Part shown: piece after piece, positions 21,991 through 32,149 of the stretch
Numbering within the stretch: position 1 is the stretch's first letter
Layout: each line of letters opens with the position of its first letter
Assembly (NCBI GenBank): GCA_963575745.1
Contig: CAUYUJ010018054.1
Span: 1-64,000 of the forward strand
Direction of reading: 5' to 3'
Length of the DNA stretch: 64,000 nucleotides
Source: Prorocentrum cordatum
Taxonomy: Eukaryota; Sar; Dinophyceae; Prorocentrales; Prorocentraceae
Position numbers and translations under genes: made by a program
The notes under the pieces: generated by a model
Database searches by the model: none
What the model saw: the letters and a program-made list of their open reading frames with translations, nothing else
Told to the model about the DNA's origin: nothing

Positions 21991-22314
21991 TGGCGGCGGG
22001 TGGACACGGCGCACAGCTTGACGTGGTAGTCATCGCCCTGGAAGGACACCACCAAGCAAGGTTCCGTGCGCGCGCCGCCCCCGCGGACGACGGCCCCCCT
22101 CATGCCGTAGCTGGCGCCCCTGAGGGCCCAGTGCACCGTCTGCCCCGCGACGTGGCCGTGGAGCGAGGGCTCGGGGTACAACAGATCGCCAGGATCCGAC
22201 CTCGTCTCGCGCAAGTCCTCGCCGTCTTGTGCCGCGTCCAGGAACCCGTGGTAGAATCCGTTTTTTAATCTTCAGGAACCAGTCGACCGTGCACATGTCG
22301 CCGCAAGCTGCCAT
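21991..22314 (-). pseudogene. Element N-terminus: first SH3-like repeat
   Basis: A start codon at 22,312-22,314 opens MAACGDMCTVDWFLKIKK. The frame is lost in a run of six T at about 22,261-22,266 and resumes as FYHGFLDAAQDGEDLRET. The SH3-like repeat follows (about 22,020-22,170): GQTVHWALRGASYGMRGAVV then PCLVVSFQGDDYHVKLCAV. It looks like a small beta-barrel that binds protein or nucleic acid. I recall similar V-Y-W...G-x-x-G-x-V-V...F-x-G repeats as frequent in dinoflagellate predicted proteins. The frame shifts again near 21,990, in AGGCCCTTTCGAGTGAG. Confidence 0.6.
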
Positions 22315-22429
22315 CTGGGCAGGCAGAGACGAATTTATCAGAAAGCCTAGTGGAAGAAAGCAAAACGCAATTGAGCGCTAGTGCAAACTTGAGCCAGGCC
22401 ATCTACGGAGCTACCTGATCCCCGTTGGG

Positions 22430-22905
22430 ATGCCCCTATCAACAACACTCCACACTGTTTGGCGGTACCCCTGTTTGGAACCCCCTCAAACATCGCTGCG
22501 TTGAGGGCATCCCTGTTTGGGGTGCCCTCTATCAACGACACCCCGAAATGTTTGACACCACCCTTGTTTGGGACCCTCTCAAACATCCTTGCGTTGAGGG
22601 CATCCCTGTTTGGGATGCCCTCTATCAACAACATGTCAAACTGTTTGGCGGCACCCTTGTTTGGGGCCCTCTCAAACATCTTTGCGTTGAGGGCCTCCCT
22701 GTTTGGGATGCCCCTATCAACAACACCCCAAACTATCTGGCGGCCCCCTCGTTTGGTATATCCTCAAACATCGCTGCGTTGAGGGCATCCCTGTTTGGGA
22801 TGCCCCTATCAACAACACTCCAAACTGTCTGGCGGCCCCTTGTTTGGTATATCCTTAAACATCGCTGCGTTGAGGGCATCCCTGTTTTGAAATGCCCTCA
22901 GAAAC
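22430..22905 (+). repeat. 92-bp minisatellite, five units
   Basis: CTATCAAC begins at 22,436, 22,528, 22,622, 22,714 and 22,806, so the period is 92-94 bp. Each unit holds GCGTTGAGGGCATCCCTGTT and CCTCAAACATCG. It starts about 120 bp beyond the start codon of the minus-strand element and may be its subterminal repeat. Confidence 0.92.
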
Positions 22906-23045
22906 ATCACGGGCCCTCAAGCATAATACATTGGTAACGTTTTGGGGCCCTGGGCGCCCTTTCCCGCTCCTCCCTCAGCCGTCGCCGTCGCTTTCGTCTG
23001 TTTGTGTTGGTCCTTTTTGTTAAGTCTGCAGCTGCGCGGCTGCGT

Positions 23046-23801
23046 TCAGCCCCAGTCGTTAGCGTGCTCCTTCGGCGGGCCGTTTTCGGCCAACCAAAAA
23101 ACTCGCTTTCCGAGTTTCCGCGGCAGGTGGTCGGGGGCCCAGCTCTTGAAGCTGGCCCACCACCTTTTCCAGGAGCGCAGCTCAGAGGTGGCACCCTCAA
23201 GCTCGTTGGCCTTCTTCTCAGCGGCGGCCAGCTTTTTCGTCAGCCTGTTGTTCTGCTGCGCCAGCTGGTCTCTCTCCCGCTCGTCCGCCTTCTTCTCGGC
23301 AGCAGCGAGCTTGTCCGTCAGCCTCCGGTTCTGTTGCAGCAGCTGGTCTCTCTGCCGCGCCAAGGCTTTCAGGCTTGCCTCCGCCGCGCCCTTGTCGCGG
23401 TAGTGCTTGTTTGACCGTCTCCTATCGCAGCATAATACACACCGACAACACATACAAGGCGGCGCGTCAGATTCTGCATGCCCCGCAAACGAAGGAGTGC
23501 GGCCTGGCGAGAATAAGCGGGTTCGAAAGGCGGTCGCCCTTCGCGGGAGCACAGAAACGGACGTGCCGCCAAGTTGTTGCTGGTACGATTTCATGTTGCC
23601 TGTCCTCAAGTCGTCGGCTTGCCGTCGGTACTCAAGAGTCTGCGCCCGCAGCTTCGCAGCAGCTTGGCGCCCAGCCTTCAGTAGGACCTCTCGGGTCCGC
23701 TCCTGCTTCAGGAACTTCTCCACCCGTGCCTTCGCCCGCCGCTCGTTGTTAGCGTCGAGTTTGTCCCTGTGCGCCTTGGTTCCCTTGCGGGGGTTGCCCA
23801 T
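23046..23801 (-). CDS. Coiled-coil protein of unknown function
   Basis: An ATG at 23,799-23,801 opens a frame of about 251 codons ending in TGA. The N-terminus is basic (MGNPRKGTKAHRDKL) and predicted helical. The C-terminal half has two tandem coiled-coil units: RDQLLQQNRRLTDKLAAAEK, then RDQLAQQNNRLTKKLAAAEK. A Trp-rich tail closes it (SWKRWWASFKSWAPDHLPRK). The middle (about 23,400-23,570) is of different quality, rich in Cys and Arg, and may be an unspliced intron of about 165 bp between QQQLGG and GAAEASLKAL. The frame upstream of the ATG is microsatellite. It lies antisense inside the predicted aspartic-protease intron. No domain is recognised. Confidence 0.55.
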   Translation of the reverse strand: MGNPRKGTKAHRDKLDANNERRAKARVEKFLKQERTREVLLKAGRQAAAKLRAQTLEYRRQADDLRTGNMKSYQQQLGGTSVSVLPRRATAFRTRLFSPGRTPSFAGHAESDAPPCMCCRCVLCCDRRRSNKHYRDKGAAEASLKALARQRDQLLQQNRRLTDKLAAAEKKADERERDQLAQQNNRLTKKLAAAEKKANELEGATSELRSWKRWWASFKSWAPDHLPRKLGKRVFWLAENGPPKEHANDWG

Positions 23802-23859
23802 GGCCAAAGGTTCTGAAGCGTGGCCGCAGAAGAAAACTTGAACATAGATGCGTATTACA

Positions 23860-24030
23860 GGCGCAACAACAATAACTATGATGATCATGCTAACGATGAC
23901 GATGATGATGGTGATGATGATGGTGATGATGATGCTGATGGTGGTGGTCGCGATGTCGATGACGCCGAGGATGATGACGATGATGATGATGATGCTGATG
24001 ATGATGATGACGACGACGATGCGGATGCCC
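23860..24030 (+). repeat. (GAT)n microsatellite
   Basis: Irregular GAT/GAC trinucleotides just upstream of the coiled-coil gene (which runs the other way). Confidence 0.92.
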
Positions 24031-24115
24031 AAATTGCGAGACAGGAGGGGCCCTCACAGCGTTCCCCTCTCAAATCCACAGGATCCAATTGGTAGGTCAT
24101 AAGTAGAAAAACCAT

Positions 24116-25905
24116 ATGTTCCAGGGGGCGGAGATACAACCTCCACCCTTCCTCCCCTGCCCCCCTCCGCTTATTCCGACCGACCGACCGTTCCCTTCCC
24201 CCCTGCCCGATTGTGGCCCCCCGTGCCCGCCCTTACCTCCGCGCCCTCTTCTGCTTATTCCGAACGACCGACCGTGCCCCCCCCCCCCTCTGATCGACCG
24301 TGGCCCCCCGCGCCCCCCCCCCTGTCCCCCGTGCCCCCCCAATCTTGCTTCCGACGGGCCGACCCTGCACCCCCCCTCCTCTCCGCCCGACAATGGACCT
24401 CCGTGCGCCCCCCCTCCCCTTTTTTTCCCCGTGCCCCTCCCCCTCCGTTGATCTCGACCGACCGACCGTGCCCCCCCCCCCTTCCCCAGCCGTGGCCCCC
24501 CGTGCCTCTCCCCCTTCCCCTTGTGGCCCCCCTCTGCTTATCCCGAACCGACCGACCGACCGTGCCCTCCTCCCCCCACTGCCGTCCGTGCCCCTCGTGC
24601 CCCGCTTCCCCCGGGCCCCCCTCTGCTTATTCCGACCGACCGACCGTGCCCCCCTTTGCCCGACCGTGGCCCCCCGTGCCCCCCACCCCTTTCCCCCGTG
24701 CCCCTCCCTTCTGCTAATTCCGACCGACCGACCGCGCCCCCCCCTGCCCGACCGTGGCCCCCCGTGTTTCCCCCATTCCTCCCTAGCCGCCCCCCTCTGC
24801 TCATTTCGACCGACCGACCATGCCCCCCCCCCTGCCCGACTGTGGCTCCCCCCCCCCCCCCCCCCCCCCCCCCTCCTGTTGATTCCGTCCAACCGACCTT
24901 GTCCACTCTCCCCTGCTTGACGTGGCCCCTCGTGCGCCCGCCCTTTTCCTCATGGCCCCTACCCTCTGCTTACTCGAACCGACCGACCGTGCCCCCCCCC
25001 CCTGCCGCACCGTGGCCACCTTGGCACCCCGTGCCTCCCACCTTCTCCGTGTGCCCCCCCATCTGCTTATCCCGACCGACCGACCGTCCCCCCCCCCACC
25101 CCCTTCTGCCCGACCGAGGCCCCCGTGTTCCCCTCCTTTCCTCTCGTGCCACATCTCTGCTTATTAAGACCGACCGACCATGCCCCCCCCGCCCGACTGT
25201 GGCCCCCCATGCCCCCCCTTGGTGCCCCCCTTTGCTTACTCCGACCAACCGACCGTGCCCTCTCACCCTGCTTGACCGTGGCCCCTCGTGCCCCCGCTCT
25301 TCTCCCCGTGGCCCCCGCCCTCTACTTAACCGAGCCGACCGACCGTGCCCTCCCGCCCCCCCTGCCGGACTGTGGCGCGGCGGCACCCCATGCCTCCCAC
25401 CCTTTTCCATGTGCCCCCCCCGCCTCTGCTTATTCCGACCGACCGACCGTGCCCCCCCCTCCTTTTCCCGACCGTGGTGCCCCGCCCCCGCCGTTCTCTC
25501 CGTGCCCCTTGCTTCTGCTTATTGCGACCGGCCAACCGTGCCACCCCCTTCTGCCCGGCCGTGGCCCCCCCGTGCCCCCTCCTTTCCCCCGTGCCCCCCC
25601 CTTCTGCTTAGTCCGGCCGACCGACGGTGCCCCCCTCTGCCCGACCGTGGCCCCTCATGCCCCCCCCCCTTTGCCCGACCGTGCCCCCCCCCCCCCCCCC
25701 CCCTCTGCGCTCATTCCAACCGACCGACCGTGCGCCCCTGCCCGACCGTGCTCCCCCCTGTGCTTCCCCTGTTCCGATCGACCGATCGTGCGCCACCCCA
25801 GCACGTCCGTGGCCCCCCGTGCCCCCCCCTTCCCCTCTGGCCCCGCTCTGCTTATTCCGACCGGCCCACCGAGCACCCCCCCCTGCCTGCAGAATAGGCT
25901 TGCTT
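24116..25905 (+). repeat. C-rich array of GACCGACCGACCGTGCCCCCC units
   Basis: About nineteen irregular units of roughly 90 bp, each holding CTGCTTATTCCGACCGACCG followed by C runs and GCCCGACCGTGGCCCCCCGTG. It begins with the inverse of a 20-mer that ends the similar block at 13.8 kb. Open frames on both strands (Pro-rich or Gly/Arg-rich) follow the repeat and have no gene features. C runs reach about 20 bp near 24,850. Confidence 0.93.
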
Positions 25906-26650
25906 AGCCCGGTCGTCGTACTAGTAGGCCTACTTCCTCCTACTAGTACGACCGCGGGGCGTACTAGTAGCCGTACGTAGCTGTACTCGTACGCTCGGCC
26001 GTGCACGCCGCAGTCGTACTAGTAGCCGTACGTAGCCGTACTCGTACGCTCGGCCGTGCACGCCACTAGTAGCCGTACGTAGCCGTACTCGTACGCCCCG
26101 CCCCGCACACAGCCGTCGTACTAGTAGGCCTACGTAGCCGCACTAGTACGACCGTCCCTGCACTCCGCCGTCGTACTAGTAGGCCCACGTAGCCGTACTA
26201 GTACGCCCGCTCCGGTCGTACTAGTACGCGTACCTGGCCCTACTCGTACGCTCGGCAGGGCACGTCGGAGTCGTACTCGTGACCGTACGTAGCCGTACTC
26301 GTACGCCCGACCCGGCACACCGCCGTCGTATTAGTAGGCGTACGTAGCTGTACTAGTACGGCCGTTCTTGCACTCTGCTGCCGTACTAGTATGGCCTACG
26401 TCGCCGAAGTCGTACGCCCGCTCCAGTCGCACTCGTACCGGTACGTAGCCGTACTCGTACGCTCGGGCGTGCACGTCGCAGTCGTACTAGTCGCCGTACG
26501 TAGCCGTACTCGTACGCCCGAGCCGCGCACCGCCGCCGTATTCGTAGGCTCACGTAGCCGTACTCGTACGCCCGTCCGTGCACTTTGCTGTCGAATTAGT
26601 GCGCCTACGTAGCCGAACCCGTACGCCCGCTCCACTCGTACTAGCACGCG
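25906..26650 (+). repeat. ACTAGT palindromic array 1
   Basis: Made of GTCGTACTAGTAGCCGTACG and CCGTACTCGTACGCTCGGCC units. Nearly every 10-15 bp contains GTAC, ACTAGT or TACGTA, so the array is dense in short palindromes. Confidence 0.92.
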
Positions 26651-26997
26651 TACGTCGGCCATTTGGAGGATTTTCGGCATATTGGAGGCCTCCGCACCCG
26701 CTTCACAATGGCGGAATTTCTTTGACCGGCCCCCGGTCTGGTCCTCGGTCCCCGGTCCCCTTGTGGCCTCTTCAATCGTGGACATGGGGAAGGAATGAGC
26801 CGGGAGCTTCGTGCGTGCGTAACTCGAGAGACTTGCGAGGAAGTCTGACGCGGGAGTCCCTCTGCATAACCCCTCCCCTCCCTATACGGCCCGGGAGTCC
26901 TGTCTGTGAACGACTTAGACCTAGACGCGTCTGAGCTGGTCTTCAGCACATTTGTTACCGCCACGGGCCTGCGTGCCCGACAGGGTGACTGAGGAGC

Positions 26998-26998
<1 letters not shown>
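26651..26998. other. Unique sequence, nothing recognised
   Basis: About 350 bp without repeat structure apart from GAGGAAGTCTgACGCGGGAG at 26,837, which resembles the tail of the composite repeat. No exon with convincing splice sites was seen. Confidence 0.5.
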
Positions 26999-26999
<1 letters not shown>

Positions 27000-27047
<48 letters not shown>

Positions 27048-27048
27048 C
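27000..27048 (+). repeat. (GAC)n microsatellite
   Basis: About fifteen uninterrupted GAC units. Confidence 0.95.
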
Positions 27049-27049
27049 A

Positions 27050-27500
27050 GCGGCCGGGCGCAGGGGTAACCTCTTGTGTCCGGGCCGGGGGTGGTAACCC
27101 ATCCTCGGCCGAATCGGAGGCAGGGGTAACCCCTTGCCTCCGGGCCGCCGGTGGTAACCCATCGGCGGCCGAATCGGGCGCAGGGGTAATCCTTTGCGTC
27201 CGGGCTGGGGGTGGTAACCCATCCTCGGCCGAATCGGGGGCAGGGGTAACCCCTTGTCTCCGGGCCGCCGGTGGTATCCCATCGTCAGCCGAATCGGGCA
27301 AAGGGGGGAACCCTTGCGTCCGGGCCAGGGGTGGTAACTCATCCTCGGCCGAATCGGAGGCAGGGGTAACCCCTTGCCTCCGGGCCGCCGGTGGTAAACC
27401 CATCGGCGGCCGAATCGGGCGCAGGGGTAATCATTTGCGTCCGGGCTGGGGGTGGTAACCCATCCTCGGCCGAATCGGGGGCAGGGGTAACCCGCTGCCC
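27050..27500 (+). repeat. 60-bp minisatellite, open in several frames
   Basis: Seven and a half units of exactly 60 bp (one of 61), each with GCAGGGGTAACCCCTTGC and GGTGGTAACCCATC. Two unit types (CCGCCGG and CTGGGGG cores) alternate, giving a 120-bp higher order. Because 60 is divisible by three, each frame repeats a 20-residue peptide (for example GVTPCLRAAGGNPSSAESGA on +, and MGYHPRPG.. on -). The + frame is open over 26,952-27,458. Without other gene features I regard coding as unproven. Confidence 0.9.
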
Positions 27501-27520
27501 AGCAGTCAGCGGCTGAGTCG

Positions 27521-27976
27521 GTGACACCTCATGCTGCGTGGGCGTGGCGCCATCCGGCGGGCGCGGCGCCCTTCCAGTCCGGCGCGGAGGGCATGGATCC
27601 AGATACTGTCTATACAGGAGTAGAGTCGGCATGCGAGGTGGGCGCGCCGTTAATCGTGCCAGACGAGGTGGGTGCCGACCGCGATGGGCAGCGTGCCGCC
27701 AACGAGAGCTGGTTCACAGAGTCACCGCTGAGGTTCTCGTTGCCTTTCGCGGGCGCGGGAGGGTTCGGCACCGGGTGTCATGGCGCGCGCGCGGGTGCGG
27801 CACCCTTCCAGTCCGGCGCGGAGGGCATGGATCCGGATACTGTGTATCCAGGAGTAGAGTCGGCATGCGAGGTGGGCGCGCCGTTAATCGTGCCAGACGA
27901 GGTGGGTGCCGACCGCGATGTGGCTCCGACCGCTGTAGACTCCGCATCTGAGTCGGGTGCGCTATCGGTTGTGTGA
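27521..27976 (+). CDS. Possible coding fragment with a 78-residue tandem duplication
   Basis: An ATG at 27,521... is not needed for this call; the frame is open for 151 codons and ends in TGA. Two segments 234 bp apart (27,570-27,698 and 27,804-27,932) are about 95% identical and encode GAAPFQSGAEGMDPDTVY and ESACEVGAPLIVPDEVGADRD. The period of 78 codons keeps the frame. The opposite strand is also open over the second unit, so strand and coding status are uncertain. No domain is recognised. Confidence 0.35.
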   Translation: MTPHAAWAWRHPAGAAPFQSGAEGMDPDTVYTGVESACEVGAPLIVPDEVGADRDGQRAANESWFTESPLRFSLPFAGAGGFGTGCHGARAGAAPFQSGAEGMDPDTVYPGVESACEVGAPLIVPDEVGADRDVAPTAVDSASESGALSVV

Positions 27977-28535
27977 GATGCAGCGGGCATGGGCCCATGG
28001 GGGTTGCGGTTTCGGGTTTGATATTCACAGTGAAGAGCGGGAAAAGGTCTCATGGGTGGGGTGCACGCGTGTCAGGTGCCTGGTTGTTTGAGGGTGCTCC
28101 TGTTTCATTGTATGAGATTGTGGTGGTACTGAGTTTACGCTGTGCCAGGGTGGAGAGTGGAAGGCTTCAGGGAATGACTTTGCAATCGTTCTCCGTGAGA
28201 AAATGTTTCTCCGGGGTTTTGATGGAAGCGCTCTCGAGAGTCGCTCTGGTGAGGTAGCTGGTGTGAGTACCGTTGTGTACCAGATAATGAGAGTACGTTC
28301 GGGATCCTAATTTCCGCCGCGTTGGATACTTCTGGAAAGATACGTTTGGTCGGCGGAGGGGGCGGCGAGACTTAACTTTATCATCGCCGAGCGATGTGCG
28401 AATCGTAGGTGTAATCTTCTTATCACGATTAGCCTTAATTGTGGTTATTGGGGCTTCCGCGGGGTCGGCTTGGGGCTGCGTGACGGCGACGATGACGACG
28501 GCGACGGCGGCAGCGCCGGCGACGAGGAAGTGGGA
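27977..28535. other. Unique sequence, nothing recognised
   Basis: About 560 bp of moderate GC without repeats or recognisable exons. A minus-strand frame is open here but consists largely of the neighbouring GA repeat read as Leu/Ser. Confidence 0.5.
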
Positions 28536-28537
28536 AG

Positions 28538-28680
<143 letters not shown>

Positions 28681-28699
28681 GAAGGGGTGGAGGGTTTAG

Positions 28700-30360
28700 G
28701 CCGGAGCATTCTAGTAGAGCTACTTGAGCCTACTACTGGCACGGTCGGCGGAGGGGGCCTCCGCTCGAGACATTCTCGGAACTCTGCCCCGGCGGAGCTA
28801 CTAGTAAGGCTACTTTGGTGTACTCGTACGGCCCAGGGGGGCTGGCGGGGGCGTACTAGTAGGGCTACTTTGGCCTACTGGTACGACCGGCGGAAGGCGC
28901 TCCCGCTCGAGACATTCTCGGAAGTCCGCTCCGCCGGGGCTGCTAGTAGGGACGAAGTGGCCCTACTAGTACGGATCTGGGGGGATGGCTGGGGCGTAGT
29001 AGTAGGGCTACTTTGGCCTACTAGCACGACCTGCGGAGAGCGCCCCTGCTTGATACATCCTCGAAAGTCCGCCCAAGCGGGGGCTACTAGTCGGGTTCTT
29101 TGGGCCTGATAGTACGGGCCTGAGGGGATGGCGAGTGCGTACTAATAGGGCTACTTTGGCCTACTAGTACGACCAGCGGAGGGGGCTCGCGCTCGGGACA
29201 TCCTCGAAAGTTCGCCCCGGCGGGGCTACGAGTAGGGCTTCTTTGGCCTACTAGTACGGCCCCCGGGAGCTTGACGGGGGCGTACTCGTAGGGCTACTTT
29301 GGCCTAGTAGTACGACCGGCAGAGGGCGCTCCCGCTCGAGACATTCTGGAAAGTCCGCCCCGCCGGGGCTACTAGTAGGGCCGAGGTTGCCCTACTAGTA
29401 CGGACCCGGGAGGATGGCCGGGGCGTGCTACTAGGTCTACTTTTGCCAATCGCACGACCGGCGGAGGGCGCCCCCGCTCGAGACATCCTCGAAAGTCCGC
29501 CCCGGCAGGGCTACTAGTAGAGTTACTTTCGCCTACTAGTACGGGCCCCGGGGGGCTGGCGGGGGCGTACTAGTAGGGCTACTTTGGCCTACTAGTACGA
29601 CCGGCGGAGAGGGCCCCCGCTCGAGACATCCTCGAAAGTCCGCCCTGGCGAGGCTACCAGTAGGGCTACTTTGGCCTACTAGTACGGTCCAGAGGGGTCT
29701 GGCGGGGGCGTGCTAGTAGGGCTACTTTGGCCTACTAGTACGACCGGCGGAGGGGGCCCTCGCTCGAGACATCCTCGAAAGTCCGCCCCACCGGGGCGTA
29801 CTAGAAGGGCTATTTTTGCCTACTAGTACAACCAGCGGAGGGGGCCCTCGCTCGAGACATCCTCGAAAGTCCGCCCCTAGGGCTAGTACGGACTCGGGGG
29901 GATGGCCGGCGGGGCTACTAGTAGAGCTTCTTTGGCCTACCAGTACGGTCCTGGGGGGTTGGCGGAGGCGTACTAGTAGGGCTACTTTGGCCTACTAGTA
30001 CGAATTGCGGAGAGAGCCCCCCCTGAGACATACTCACAAATTCGCTTTGGGGGGGCTACTAGTAGGGCTACTTTGGGCTACTAGTACGGTCCCTGGGAGA
30101 GTGGCGGGGGCGTACTCGTAGGGTACTTTGGCTTACTAGTACGACCGGCGGAGGGGGCCTCCGCTCGAGACATCCTCGAAAGTCCGCCCCGCCGGGGCTA
30201 CTAGTAGGGCTACTTTGGGCTCCTAGTACGACCGGCGGAGTGAGCCTCTGCTCGAGACGTCCCCGAAAGTCAGCCCCGACAGAGCTACTAGTAGGGCTAC
30301 TTTGCCGTACTAGTACGGCCTTGGGGGGTTGGGGGGGGTACTGGTAGGGCTACTCTGGCC
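28700..30360 (+). repeat. 143-bp satellite with ACTAGT palindromes (array 2)
   Basis: GCTCGAGAC-type markers lie at 28,763, 28,905, 29,048, 29,191, 29,334, 29,476, 29,619 and 29,762, a spacing of 142-143 bp. One 88-bp step follows, and less regular units run to 30.36 kb. Each unit has two copies of CTACTAGTAGGGCTACTTTGG and ends TACTAGTACG. Confidence 0.94.
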
Positions 30361-31470
30361 TACTAGTAGGACCCGCCGGGTCGTACTAGTAGGCGTACTT
30401 CGGCTCTAGGAGTACGCCTCCTTCGCCCCGCGAGCGTACTAGTGGGCGTAGTTCGGCGTACTAGTACGACCCAGCGGGGCGAACTAGTAGGCGTACTTCG
30501 GACCAACGAGTACGCCTCCCGAGCGCCGCGGGTCGTACTAGTAGGCGTACTCTGGCCTACTAGTAGGACCCGCGCGGTCGTACTAGAGTAGGCGCTACTT
30601 CGGCCTAGGAGTACGCCCCTTCGCCCCGCGGGTCGTACGAGTGGGCGTACTTCGGCGTACTAGTACGACCCAGCGGGGCGAACTAGTAGGCGTACTTCGG
30701 CCCTACGAGTACGCCTCCCGGGCGCCGCGGGTCGTACTAGTAGGCGTACTTCGGCGTACTAGTACGACCCGCCGCGTCGTACTAGTAGACGTACTTCAGC
30801 TCTACGAGTACGCCTCCCGGGCGCCGCGGGTCGTACTAGTAGGCGTACTTCGGCCCTAGGAGTACGCCTCCTTCGCCCCGCGGGTCGTACTAGTGGGCGT
30901 ACTTCGGCGTACTAGTACGACCCAGCGGGGCGAACTAGTAGGCGTACTTCGGACCAACGAGTACGCCTCCCGAGCGCCGCGGGTCGTACCAGAAGGCGTA
31001 CTTCGGCGTACTAGTAGGACCCGACGGGTCGTACTAGTAGGCGTACTTCGGCCCTAGGAGTACGCCTCCTTCGCCCCGCGGGTCGTACTAGTGGGCGTAC
31101 TTCGGCGTACTAGTACGACCCAGCGGGGCGAACTAGTAGGCGTACTTCTGCTCTACGAGTACGCCTCCCCGGGTGCCGCGGGTCGTACTAGTAGGCGTAC
31201 TTCGGCGTACTAGTACGACCCGCCGGGTCGTACTAGTAGGCGTACTTCGGCCCTACGAGTACGCCTCCCAGGCGCCGCGGGTCGTACTAGTAGGCGTACT
31301 TCGGCGTACTAGTACGACCCGCCGGGTCGCACTAGTAGGCGTACTTCGGCCCTACGAGTACGCCTCCCGGGCGCCGCGGGTCGTACTAGTAGGCGTACTT
31401 CGGCGTACTAGTACGACCCGCCGGGTCGTTCTAGTAGGCGTACTCTGGCGTACTAGTACGGCCCGCCGGG
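30361..31470 (+). repeat. ACTAGT palindromic array 3, about 100-bp units
   Basis: Units of GTCGTACTAGTAGGCGTACT plus TACGAGTACGCCTCCCGGGC recur at about 100 bp, some with a 54-bp insertion. The junction TACTAGTACGACCCG-C-CGGGTCGTACTAGTA is a perfect inverted repeat with 15-bp arms and a one-base centre, present at least three times. Confidence 0.93.
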
Positions 31471-31489
31471 AAAAAACCAAGCACTCTCT

Positions 31490-32110
31490 CCCTGCCTGAC
31501 CTTGCCCCCCCGTGCTCCCTCCCATTGCTCCCTTGATCCACCCCCTCCCTTGCTGTTCATCCCGACATACCGACTGTGCCCCCCCCCCCCCGTGCCCGAC
31601 TGTACCCCCCCCCCTTCCCCCCGTTGCCCCCCCCCCCCCTCTGCTTTTTCCGGTTCGACCCGTGCCCCCCCACCCCCCCCCCCCCGACCGTGGCCGCCCG
31701 TGCCCCCCCTCCTTTCCGCCCGTGCCCGCCCGCCCTCTCTGCCTATTCTGGCCGAACCCCGACCGCCGTGCCGACCCCCCCTGCCCGACCGTGTCCCCCC
31801 TGTGCTTTCCCTCCCCCCCTCCTGGCCCCCCGTCTGCCTATCCCGACGACCGACCGTCCCCCCCTTCCTTGTCCGCCGTGGCCCACCGTCCCCCCCCCCC
31901 CATCCCCTCCCTGGCATCCCACCCTCTGCTTATTCCGCCCCCCCTCTGCCCGACCGATGCCCCCTTGTGCCCTCCCCTTTTCCCCCTGTGCCCCCCACCT
32001 CTGCTTGTTCCGACCGACCGATCGTGCCCCCCTCCCCGCCCTCCTGCCCGACCGTGGCCCTCCGAGCCCTTCTCTTCTCTGTTTATTCCGACCGACCAAC
32101 CGTGGCGCCA
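31490..32110 (+). repeat. C-rich GACCGACCGTG block, second location
   Basis: Same building blocks as 24.1-25.9 kb but more degenerate, with C runs up to about 14. Confidence 0.9.
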
Positions 32111-32149
32111 AATTACACCGTGGTTCCGACGAGCTCACAGTGACGTTAC

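Larger units (their letters stand above)
15300..22330 (-). mobile_element. Degenerate element coding for SH3-like repeats, SF3 helicase, replicase-like module, C2H2 finger and DDE-like transposase
   Basis: Seven minus-strand frames laid end to end over 7 kb read as parts of one or a few large proteins. Breaks between them are single-base shifts or single stops, so I treat them as one unit. Base composition is more balanced than the GC-rich LINE to the left and the repeats on both sides. The right end abuts a 92-bp minisatellite and the left end a 236-bp satellite. I could not see terminal inverted repeats or a target-site duplication. A replicative helicase together with a transposase-like protein suggests a large DNA transposon or an endogenised viral relative. 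The class assignment is inference. Confidence 0.65.

Noticed and set aside
15180-22440. Terminal inverted repeats of the minus-strand element
   Set aside because: I compared the two flanks by eye and found no convincing match. Alignment of several copies is needed.
22347-22679. Minus-strand frame with 31-residue periodic peptide (EGIPNRDALNA)
   Set aside because: The period is 92 bp, so the frame drifts between units. A coding role would not be maintained.
24116-25905. Pro-rich (458 codons) and Gly/Arg-rich open frames
   Set aside because: All frames of the C-rich array are open because of composition. There is no conserved start or motif.
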